From assembly GCA_014896635.1 (NCBI GenBank), contig JADBKA010000013.1, forward strand, positions 1 through 38,392: a stretch of 38,392 nucleotides of DNA, given 5' to 3'. A program made the position numbers and the translations under genes. The notes beneath the pieces were generated by a model. The model was not told the DNA's origin. It searched no databases and worked only from the letters and a program-made list of their open reading frames with translations. Source of the DNA: Ktedonobacteraceae bacterium. GTDB taxonomy: Bacteria; Chloroflexota; Ktedonobacteria; Ktedonobacterales; Ktedonobacteraceae. This document shows positions 31,941 to 38,392 of this stretch, one piece after another; position 1 is the first letter of the stretch, and the number at the start of each line of letters is the position of its first letter.

Positions 31941-32243
31941 TCATGTATGACGATACCTTCCTGGCGAGCAGCCAACGTGCTTGCGGAAGACCTTCGAGAA
32001 ATGATGCATGTCGGCAAAGCCACAGTAGTCAGCGATCTGTGCCAGGGAGAGCCGCGTCTGTTGCAGAAGGCTCTGAGCGTGCTGAAGACGGAGATGAAGA
32101 AAATATTGATAGGGGGAGAGTCCGAATTGCTGACGAAACAGCCGGGAAAAATGCGAGGGGGAAAGATGGGCATAGTGTGCCATTTCAGCTATGGAGATTG
32201 GTTCAGCCAGGTGGAATGAGAGGTAAAAGAGAACTCGACCCAA
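31941..32243 (-). pseudogene. AraC-family DNA-binding domain fragment
   Basis: 100 residues carrying both helix-turn-helix motifs of an AraC C-terminal domain: ISIAEMAHYAHLSPSHFSRL, FRQQFGLSPYQYFLHLRLQ, then LSLAQIADYCGFADMHHFSK and FRKHVGCSPGRYR. The sensor domain is missing. The frame is open for another 30 codons upstream without a proper start (TTG at 32243 lacks a ribosome site), so it is most likely a remnant, though a stand-alone domain is possible. Confidence 0.6.
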
Positions 32244-32304
32244 TAATTGGGATGTTTGAGATGGCTCGTCAGGTGGAAAATGTTCCTTAGGTGGAAGACG
32301 TTCC

Positions 32305-32706
32305 TTGGATGCCGATGAGCGAGTATGCGCATTGCTCTACAAGCGTTTGCGCGAAATGGATGTCCCCGAATGGATGGGGCCGATCATCGCAAAAACACAG
32401 GGTAAGCCCTGGGACTACTATCACGAGATGAGTCGGCAATTGTGGGATGAAGCGCGGCATGCTATGATGGGATTATATAAGGGGTGCCTTTCCATCGCTA
32501 CCCCATCGATATCCGCGCTTCTTATACCCTTAATCGAGAATTTGAGCCGCTTGAGGCGCATGTTATTCTCTGGGGGATCGAGCAGAGTCTGATGCCGCGA
32601 GAGACGGGGAAGCGTTGGGAGTGGGAGATCGCATCCGCCGCTCACGACACGCTTGCGATGCGCTTCCAGGATTTCGATTGGGCTGATGAGGTCTTGCATG
32701 CTCAGA
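32305..32706 (+). pseudogene. Ferritin-like protein remnant, frameshifted
   Basis: The first part reads MDVPEWMGPIIAKTQGKPWD and YYHEMSRQLWDEARHAMMG, with the E/D..RH pattern of ferritin-like di-iron helices. A frame change near 32485 joins it to PFHRYPIDIRASYTLNREFE and WEWEIASAAHDTLAMRFQDF. The open frame then runs into repeat copy B at 32713, so the 3' end is lost as well. The start is also unclear. Confidence 0.55.
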
Positions 32707-32712
32707 TGTGTA

Positions 32713-32788
32713 ATGCGAGGGGAGATGCTTGCAAGGGGTGTGCGTTCGTTGTATTTCTGGGGCAAATTGCGTTCTTTCCTCTTTGAGA
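32713..32788 (+). repeat. Dispersed repeat, copy B
   Basis: Second copy of the 75-base repeat at 26962-27036, with most positions identical. It begins where the ferritin-like remnant stops and ends just before the ribosome site (AAGGAG, 32790-32795) of the GH4 gene. Confidence 0.55.
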
Positions 32789-32809
32789 GAAGGAGAAAAT
32801 AAAGCTATT

Positions 32810-34103
32810 ATGGCACGTATCAAACTTGCATATATCGGTGGCGGCAGCACACGTGCTGCCGGTACAATGGCCTCATTCATTCATCAAGGCGAAAATTTTG
32901 ATGGCTCTGAGGTGGTATTGATTGATCTCGACGAAGATCGTCTCAAAGTCGTGCAAACGCTGGCCCGCAAGATGGCCCGCGTGCGAGGTCTGGATATCAC
33001 CATCACGGCAACCCTCAATCGGCGTGATGGACTGCAAGATTGTGATGCAGTGCTCACCAGCTACCGTCCTGGCGGATTTGAGGCGCGCTATCTTGATGAG
33101 AGCATTCCCTTGAAACATGGGGTGATCGGTCAGGAAACGCAAGGGCCAGGTGGCTTTTTCATGGCTCTGCGCTCCATTCATGTTATGAAAAGCATCATCA
33201 AGGATATGGAGGAGGTCTGTCCCGGTGCTCGCCTGTTCAACTACACCAATCCCATCAATATTGTTGCAGAGGCCGTAACACATCATTGCAGCATCCCTGC
33301 TTATTCCTTCTGTGAAGGGCCGATGATCTTCAATCCCGAATATGCCAGTCTGGTCGGGCTTGATCCGCAAAAGCTGGACTCGATTTCCATTGGCCTGAAT
33401 CACGGTTCCTGGTCCATACGCCATCTCTATGATGGACAGGATATTATTCCGCTGTTGCAGGAGGGATACGAACGCTTGCAGCGAGAGGGTAAGACGCCGC
33501 GCGCACAGATGCGCATGCTCAAACTGGCCTGCCAGATGGGATCGCTCCCCAGCCACTATTTCCAGTATTATTACTTCAAAGAGGAAATCCTGGCTGAACT
33601 CCAGGCCAGCCCTACCACGCGCGCTCAGGATATCATGGCTCATGTCGCTGACTACTGGGCGCACTACCGCGAACAGGCCGAAAGCGACAATCCTCAACTG
33701 GAACCCGACCGTTCGCGTGGTGGCATCCACGAACTGGAACTGGCTATTGATGTCATGGATGCCATCTACAATGACCGCAAAGAAGTCTGGTATGTCAACG
33801 CCTAACGGGGGGCAATCAGCGACTTCCCGACGATTTAGTGGTCGAAACACCTGCTATGTAGATCACAGTGGCGTTACTCCACTGGTGCAGGGACACATGC
33901 CACGACAGGTGAGCGGACTGGTAAAGATGCTGGGAGAGTACCAGGCCCTGGCGGCTGAGGCGGCCTGGAGTGGGACACGGAGAGATGCCATCTGTGCTCT
34001 GGCGAGCAATCCTCTGGTTTTCTCACTAGACAAGGCCGAGGCCATTTACGACGAAATGGCAGCCGCTCATAGTGCCTATCTGCCTGAGCGTCTGTTAAAA
34101 TAA
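32810..34103 (+). pseudogene. Family 4 glycosidase (NAD/metal-dependent), broken by frameshifts near its C-terminus
   Basis: The first 331 residues (to a stop at 33805) are a normal GH4 enzyme: KLAYIGGGSTRAAGTMASFI (NAD fold), VVLIDLDEDRL, FNYTNPINIVAEAV, YSFCEGPMIF with the metal-ligand Cys, and SIGLNHGSWS with the His. After KEVWYVNA the expected sequence is scattered over three frames between 33800 and 33870 (RGAISDFP, then DDLVVETPAM, then YVDHSGVTPLVQGHMPRQVS), and the C-terminal helices continue to 34103. At least three small indels lie in about 60 bases. Sequence error or true decay would look the same here. The neighbouring deaminase and kinase suggest an amino-sugar glycoside as substrate. 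Confidence 0.8.
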
Positions 34104-34122
34104 AAAGGATATTCCAGTACCC

Positions 34123-34884
34123 ATGCGCCTGATTATTACTGAGAGCCATCAAGCCATGAGCAAGGTGGCAGCCCGGCTCATGGCCGATGCCATCAACGCA
34201 AATCCCTCTCTTACGATGGTTATTGCGACGGGCAATACACCATTGCAAGCCTATCGAGAGCTGGCCGCACTGCGCTCGCAGGGTCAGGTGAACGCAGACC
34301 AGATCCGTCCCTTTCAACTGGATGAGTACAAAGGCGTTCCTTCAGGCGATCCCCGCTCCCTCTATGATTGGAGCAGGAACGCTTTCCTCATCCCCCTCGA
34401 ACTACCAGCAGAGCGCCTGGTGCGTCTACGCGGGGATACCAGTGATACAGAGGAGGCATGCCGCAGGTATGATGATGCAGTGGAAGCTGCCGGCGGTTTT
34501 GATCTCTCTATCCTGGGTCTGGGGCCGAATGGACACCTGGGCTTCAACGAACCACCGTCGGGACCGGGCGATCCCACGCGCCAGGTCAGGCTCACTCCAG
34601 CCACATTGCGCAGCAATGCCGGATACTGGAGTGAGGATGAGGCCAGCGTTCCGCGCGAGGCGCTGACTTGCGGCATGAAGCATCTGCTGACCGCACGCCA
34701 GACGCTCTTGCTGGTTTCGGGCGCGCATAAACGCGAGATCCTGTGGAAAACTGTCAGGGGTCCCGTCACACCTGATGTACCCGCTTCCTATCTCCAGCAG
34801 ATTCCGGGCGTCGTTGTGGTGACAGACAGGGCGGCCTGGCCGTATGCGGAATCCAGCGATAACGTAGAACTCAGTCAGAAGTGA
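34123..34884 (+). CDS. nagB: Glucosamine-6-phosphate deaminase (NagB family)
   Basis: A 253-residue NagB-type isomerase/deaminase that converts glucosamine-6-phosphate to fructose-6-phosphate and ammonia. Family blocks are TMVIATGNTPLQAYRELA, FQLDEYKGVPSGDPRSL with the catalytic Asp, DLSILGLGPNGHLGFNEPPS, and VSGAHKREIL near the end. The start ATG 34123 has only a weak AAGGA upstream, so coupling to the GH4 transcript is likely. Some relatives are 6-phosphogluconolactonases, but the GLGPNGHLGFNEP block favours NagB. Confidence 0.88.
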   Translation: MRLIITESHQAMSKVAARLMADAINANPSLTMVIATGNTPLQAYRELAALRSQGQVNADQIRPFQLDEYKGVPSGDPRSLYDWSRNAFLIPLELPAERLVRLRGDTSDTEEACRRYDDAVEAAGGFDLSILGLGPNGHLGFNEPPSGPGDPTRQVRLTPATLRSNAGYWSEDEASVPREALTCGMKHLLTARQTLLLVSGAHKREILWKTVRGPVTPDVPASYLQQIPGVVVVTDRAAWPYAESSDNVELSQK

Positions 34885-34892
34885 GGTGAAGA

Positions 34893-35927
34893 GTGAACAG
34901 GCAGTACGTCCTGGCCGTCGATGGGGGCAATACAAAAACCATTGCTCTTGTAGCCGCTGTGAATGGCTCCATACTCGGTGCTGGCCGCGCCGGCAGTGGC
35001 GATATCTACAACAGCTTTGGCGTCAATACGCAGGGCCTGTCAAATGAAGACTTCGCGCTTGCAAACATCGAGCAGGCCATCAGGCAGGCGCTGCAAACTG
35101 CACATGTACGCCCCGACGAACTTGAGACCGCTGTCTTCAATATGGCCGGTGCGGACTGGCCCGAAGATTTTGCACTCTTGCGAGACGCTATGCGTATGCG
35201 AAGCTTCGGGCGAATCATCCATATCCAGAATGATGCTCTGGGCGTATTACGTTGTGGCTCGTCGAGCAATGTCGGCGTCGCTGTGGTCTGTGGTACAGGA
35301 GGAGCCGCAGGCGCACGAGGACCCGACGGTCGCGTCTGGCACGCCAGCTTCTGGCTACATGTCGGCGGCAGCATCGAGTTGAGCCAGCGAACACTCGTCG
35401 CAGTCTATCGGAGCGAACTGGGCCTGGAAGAGCCGACCGCCTTGAAGCGGCATGTACTGGACCTGTTTCATGTGGACACAGTTGAGGAAGTATTGCATCT
35501 GCTGACGGGCCGCGCAGCCTGGGCCACAGGTACTCCCCGTATAGATAGCCTCACTCCCCTGCTCCTGGATGAAGCGGATGCCGGCGATAAGGTAGCCAGG
35601 CGTATTGTCCAGGAACATGGCCGTAAGTTTGGTGACTATGCCGTTGTCGCGGCGCGGCGCGTCGGCATTGAGCATACCCCGTTCCCCCTGGTGCTCGCAG
35701 GGGGAGTGTTGCGCCATCCCTCCTCGCTTCTTGCCGACGCGATCATTGAGCGTGTGCGAGAGACCTCGCCTGAAGTACAACCTGTTCGTTCGCTTTACGA
35801 GCCAATCTTCGGCGTTCTCCTCACTGCCCTGGATATGGCAGGAGTAACTATCGACATGGCCGTTTATGCGAGGTTGCAGACCACGTTTCCTGATAGCACC
35901 CTGTTTGATACGCGCATCTGCTCATGA
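34893..35927 (+). CDS. N-acetylglucosamine kinase-like protein (BadF/BadG/BcrA/BcrD ATPase family)
   Basis: 344 residues from GTG 34893, 8 bases after nagB and preceded by GAGGTGAAG. The ATPase fold shows VLAVDGGNTKTIALVAAV (phosphate 1), NMAGADWPEDFALL, VAVVCGTGGAAGARGPDGR (phosphate 2) and LVLAGGVLRHPSSLLADAI (adenosine). This family includes GlcNAc kinases. With nagB and the glycosidase it would phosphorylate a freed amino sugar for entry into glycolysis. A deacetylase (NagA) is not seen in the window. Confidence 0.85.
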   Translation: MNRQYVLAVDGGNTKTIALVAAVNGSILGAGRAGSGDIYNSFGVNTQGLSNEDFALANIEQAIRQALQTAHVRPDELETAVFNMAGADWPEDFALLRDAMRMRSFGRIIHIQNDALGVLRCGSSSNVGVAVVCGTGGAAGARGPDGRVWHASFWLHVGGSIELSQRTLVAVYRSELGLEEPTALKRHVLDLFHVDTVEEVLHLLTGRAAWATGTPRIDSLTPLLLDEADAGDKVARRIVQEHGRKFGDYAVVAARRVGIEHTPFPLVLAGGVLRHPSSLLADAIIERVRETSPEVQPVRSLYEPIFGVLLTALDMAGVTIDMAVYARLQTTFPDSTLFDTRICS

Positions 35928-35961
35928 TCTAGCGCCAGTCATACTCCCTTGCGTTCAGATG

Positions 35962-36064
35962 GGCAAGATGCTTGCGCATCTTGCCAGTCCCGCCGGTGGC
36001 GGGACGGATCTCGACGGCTATTAAGATTTCATCCCATGTTGCTTCTCTGAAAGCAACATGGGAT
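35962..36064. repeat. Array of three perfect hairpins between convergent genes
   Basis: Three inverted repeats in a row. The first is GGCAAGATGC/GCATCTTGCC (35962-35985, loop TTGC). The second is GTCCCGCC/GGCGGGAC (35987-36005, loop GGT). The third is ATCCCATGTTGCTT/AAGCAACATGGGAT (36031-36064, loop of 6). All stems are perfect. None is followed by a clear T-run. They lie between the convergent sugar kinase and membrane-protein genes and may act as a two-way terminator or be REP-like repeats. Confidence 0.75.
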
Positions 36065-36100
36065 CAGATGGTATCAGGTGCTACACTTCAGCAAATCGGG

Positions 36101-37318
36101 CTACTCCTGAAGGGATACGCTTCTCCTGCTCAGTACACGAGAGAGCACGGTCAACAGCGGTGGCAGCCAGCTCAGGATGATGAGCGTGTATCCCAGAATC
36201 GTGACCGGTTCCGCAAAGGATGAAGCGGTCTCAGGGAGAAACGGCAAGATCCAGAGGGCCAGAACCCCGATATTGAGCATCCCCACAGAGATCCACCAGC
36301 CGTCCCGTCCTCGGGCGATCTGCTTCTCTTCACGAAGCCGGAGAGGGAACGCTCCAATGACAATCTGGAGAATCCATCCCGCCACGAGTCCTGAAACTGC
36401 CGCAGATTCGATGCGTCCCGTTGGCAAGTGGCCCGTTATCATCAAGGTCAGAGGTGCCACAAAGGCAGGCACAACCATCCAGAGGTAGGCCAGAACCAGG
36501 TGGGCAAGATTAGGCAGCCAGGAGCGAGCGCGCAGCAGAGTTCCCCCCAGGTTTGTGAGAAGCAATGTGGTGCCGACCACATACAGGGCAATCCCCACTA
36601 TGGTCAGTGGCAACATTGCGAGCCAGGGTCCGGCCACCAGTCCAGTTGCCCCGACGATCAGTAGCCAGAATGTTGCCGGCACCAGTGCAGGCCAGCGTAA
36701 TGGCTGCCCAGCAAAAGCTGGCAAATGCTCAAGTAAGAAACCTGCAACTACCAGCGCCAGAAATCCCCAGACGTTGGCATGTACATGGGCCTCCAGTAAA
36801 CCGAAAAACTGCCCTGGCGCAGGCCAGTTGAGCAGCATGCTGAGAGCCATCAGAATGCCGACAAGAAAGAAGAAAGGTCCTGCCAGGTAGAAACGCCGGC
36901 TGAGAGATGCCTCAACGGTTACGCGCTTCTTCTGCTGGAAGGGAGCAAAAAGTGTGACGAGCAAGAGCACAATGACGACAAAGATACCAGTCCCCGCTAT
37001 CGCTGCCAGGATCGAGAGACCGGCAGGCATACTATACAGCAAGAGAACGAAACTGCCATTTAGCAGCAACCAGAGAACACGTGTCATGCTCTCCTCCGGC
37101 CACTTCAGAGATTGTGGTCCCCGTACAAGCAAAGGAAGGGTTCCAACGATCATCTGGACGACCACACCAATGGTCAGCAGGTGGATGCGCAGCCAGTTTA
37201 ATCCTGGAAGAAAAGGAATCACTCCCATCAGAGCGAGCAAGTGTGCCGCTAACGCGAGAGCATCAAGCAGGAGATAGACCCCCGCCATCAGGTGGAAAAG
37301 ATTCAGACGAACTTTCAT
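36101..37318 (-). CDS. Polytopic membrane protein, NnrS/heme-copper oxidase subunit I-like
   Basis: A 405-residue protein with about 12 hydrophobic segments, from ATG 37318 after GAGGTG. Conserved-looking histidines lie in membrane segments: WLRIHLLTIGVVVQMIVGTL near 44-63 and EAHVHANVWGFLALVVAGFL near 176-195, with LEHLPAF and LAHLVLAYLWM later. The pattern RxHLL...G and AHVHxxxxG recalls NnrS and single-chain relatives of heme-copper oxidase subunit I, which may bind heme or copper and are tied to nitric oxide stress. I cannot say more on function. Its promoter carries a palindrome that fits the TetR gene just upstream. Confidence 0.75.
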   Translation of the reverse strand: MKVRLNLFHLMAGVYLLLDALALAAHLLALMGVIPFLPGLNWLRIHLLTIGVVVQMIVGTLPLLVRGPQSLKWPEESMTRVLWLLLNGSFVLLLYSMPAGLSILAAIAGTGIFVVIVLLLVTLFAPFQQKKRVTVEASLSRRFYLAGPFFFLVGILMALSMLLNWPAPGQFFGLLEAHVHANVWGFLALVVAGFLLEHLPAFAGQPLRWPALVPATFWLLIVGATGLVAGPWLAMLPLTIVGIALYVVGTTLLLTNLGGTLLRARSWLPNLAHLVLAYLWMVVPAFVAPLTLMITGHLPTGRIESAAVSGLVAGWILQIVIGAFPLRLREEKQIARGRDGWWISVGMLNIGVLALWILPFLPETASSFAEPVTILGYTLIILSWLPPLLTVLSRVLSRRSVSLQE

Positions 37319-37329
37319 AGACACACCTC

Positions 37330-37356
37330 ATTTCATTAAACATTGTTTAATGAAAT
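37330..37356. promoter_or_regulatory. 27-bp palindromic operator (probable TetR site)
   Basis: The 13-base arms ATTTCATTAAACA (37330-37342) and TGTTTAATGAAAT (37344-37356) are perfect inverted repeats around a single T at 37343. The core resembles many TetR-family operators. It overlaps the -10 box of the minus-strand promoter, so bound repressor would block transcription. A further half-site-like ATTAAACATC follows at 37355-37364. Confidence 0.8.
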
Positions 37357-37383
37357 TAAACATCATCGGATGTGTCCTGTCAA
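37355..37383 (-). promoter_or_regulatory. Promoter of the NnrS-like membrane protein gene
   Basis: On the minus strand TTGACA (37383-37378) and TTTAAT (37360-37355) are 17 bases apart. The 27-bp palindrome starts at the -10 box and extends downstream. Confidence 0.75.
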
Positions 37384-37536
37384 GGGATATTGCGGAGGGG
37401 TACGGTCTGCCAGTCTGCCAGTGTCCCCGTATTCCCGATTTTGCCGCTGGCAGGGGAGGGGAGAAAGGGAATGAGGTATCACCCCACAGAGCGGGGACTT
37501 CGGCGCCCCCTCTGCAAGGATGAGGGCTATTCCTCA

Positions 37537-38169
37537 TCAGGATGAGCGAGGGAGCAGCCCGCGAAGAAAGAGGTGTACGAGGTGGCGTACAGTTTGTTCC
37601 TGCTCGTGGTTGTTTGTGGGAGCGGTATCTGCCGGCGAGAAAATCGTGGTAGACAGAAAGTGCAGAATGAGACTTCCCAGGAACGCCTGCGCGGCAGTTT
37701 CGATATTGACCGTCGGCGCGATTTGCCCACTGACCTGGTAGTGCTTCAGCAAGCTGGCCAGGCGTTCACTGATTCGTCGCACAAAGAGGCCGAGCATGGC
37801 GCCAAGTTCTGGATCGGTCGGCGCTTCAGCGAGAATCGTCAGCGCGAAAGATCGCCGTTGCTGGATGAGCGTCAGGAAGGTCTGACCTATTTCCTGTAAG
37901 ACCTCAGCAAGAGGGCGATTTGCGGCGGTCGCAATGATGCTCTCGAAAAGTGCGGGTGGCGCATACTCGTTGAGCACTGCAACGAACAAATCAGCCTTAC
38001 CGGCAAAATAGTGGTAAAGCAGACCCTCGGTGACGCCAAGTGTCCGGGCGATGTCCCGGACCGAGGTATCCCGGTATCCTCGTTCTGAGAAGAGTTGAAA
38101 AGCTGTTTTCAGCAATTGTTCACGCCGTGCTGCTGCCTGTTCTTGCCGCTTCGTACGTCCATTCTTCAT
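37537..38169 (-). CDS. TetR/AcrR-family transcriptional regulator
   Basis: A 210-residue TetR protein, start ATG 38169 (MKNGRTKRQEQ). The DNA-binding domain reads REQLLKTAFQLFSERGYRDTSVRDIARTLGVTEGLLYHYFAGKADLFVAVL. The ligand domain is helical, with RRSFALTILAEAPTDPELGAML typical of AcrR-like members. It is followed on the same strand, after about 220 bases, by the membrane-protein gene, whose promoter holds a perfect palindrome. It most likely represses that gene. No palindrome as good is seen at its own start. Confidence 0.9.
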   Translation of the reverse strand: MKNGRTKRQEQAAARREQLLKTAFQLFSERGYRDTSVRDIARTLGVTEGLLYHYFAGKADLFVAVLNEYAPPALFESIIATAANRPLAEVLQEIGQTFLTLIQQRRSFALTILAEAPTDPELGAMLGLFVRRISERLASLLKHYQVSGQIAPTVNIETAAQAFLGSLILHFLSTTIFSPADTAPTNNHEQEQTVRHLVHLFLRGLLPRSS

Positions 38170-38392
38170 AAGAAACTACCTGCTACGCAATATCATGCAG
38201 ACGGGGAGATCCCGCCATCGAGCGCCCATGTTTGCTCGCATCGCCTTTCCGGGGAGACCCTCCATTTTTCGATCTCTTGCCGCCATGATAGCAGGTCTGG
38301 CATCTCTCTTCCAGCATGAGGTGATATCAAATCCATTTGGATACTGATGATTGGGGAAAACCCACCCCACTTTGTGGGGACCCGCAAACCCC
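38170..38392. other. Upstream region of the TetR gene, no gene seen
   Basis: Short minus-strand frames are present but have no family features. A perfect stem CCCCAC/GTGGGG (38365-38379, loop TTT) lies near the window end. The TetR promoter is presumably here, but I could not pick it with confidence. Confidence 0.4.

Noticed and set aside
38176..38387. Two 64-codon minus-strand frames upstream of TetR
   Set aside because: They overlap each other, lack ribosome sites and have no recognisable motifs.
1..38392. CRISPR arrays, tRNA or rRNA genes
   Set aside because: No regularly spaced direct repeats, cloverleaf-like T-loop sequences or rRNA signatures were found by eye.

Overview
This 38.4 kb window is bacterial, moderately GC-rich, and looks like part of a Ktedonobacteria-type (Chloroflexota) chromosome. 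That assignment is an inference. It rests on the mix of acyl-CoA catabolism, a CHAT protease locus, decayed insertion sequences and many hairpin repeats. No rRNA, tRNA or CRISPR array was seen.

Region 1 (1-11.6 kb, + strand) is one tightly packed operon and the most notable part. It encodes a two-subunit CoA-transferase (first gene cut by the window edge) and a flavin disulfide oxidoreductase that closely resembles 2-ketopropyl-coenzyme M oxidoreductase/carboxylase (2-KPCC). In that enzyme the redox CxxxxC, the Phe/His pair that replaces the usual His/Glu, and the two arginines that bind coenzyme M all appear to be kept. These are followed by an unrecognised 302-residue protein and then a complete bacterial-type coenzyme M biosynthesis set: ComA-like phosphosulfolactate synthase, two aspartase/fumarase-superfamily lyases, and a PLP enzyme of the D-cysteine desulfhydrase fold. 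The operon ends with an ADP-forming acyl-CoA synthetase, an OsmC-like protein and an intrinsic terminator. The simplest reading is that the cell makes CoM, uses it as a handle on a ketone or epoxide-derived substrate, carboxylates it to a beta-keto acid, and converts that to a CoA thioester.

Region 2 (11.8-20.5 kb) has a TetR regulator behind a near-consensus promoter. After it come two acyl-CoA ligases, a Cys-less thiolase-like protein with its DUF35 partner, two single-domain MaoC proteins, an acyl-CoA dehydrogenase and a metallo-beta-lactamase-fold hydrolase. This gene set resembles side-chain degradation modules that end in retro-aldol cleavage. A decayed IS3-family element has cut off the end of the hydrolase gene.

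Region 3 (20.5-24.6 kb) is mostly debris: the IS3 element, hydrolase fragments and stretches without genes, up to a LacI-family regulator. Region 4 (24.6-28.8 kb) has a secreted beta-helix protein divergent from LacI, a Ca2+/H+ antiporter and an MmgE/PrpD remnant. Region 5 (28.8-31.9 kb) is a CHAT-protease locus. The protease has a membrane anchor and a cysteine-rich outer domain, and its partner gene is split by a frameshift.

Region 6 (31.9-36.1 kb) holds AraC and ferritin-like remnants, then an amino-sugar operon (GH4 glycosidase broken by frameshifts, NagB-type deaminase, BadF-type sugar kinase) and a cluster of three perfect hairpins. Region 7 (36.1-38.4 kb, - strand) is a TetR regulator and a polytopic membrane protein whose promoter carries a 27-bp palindrome over its -10 box.
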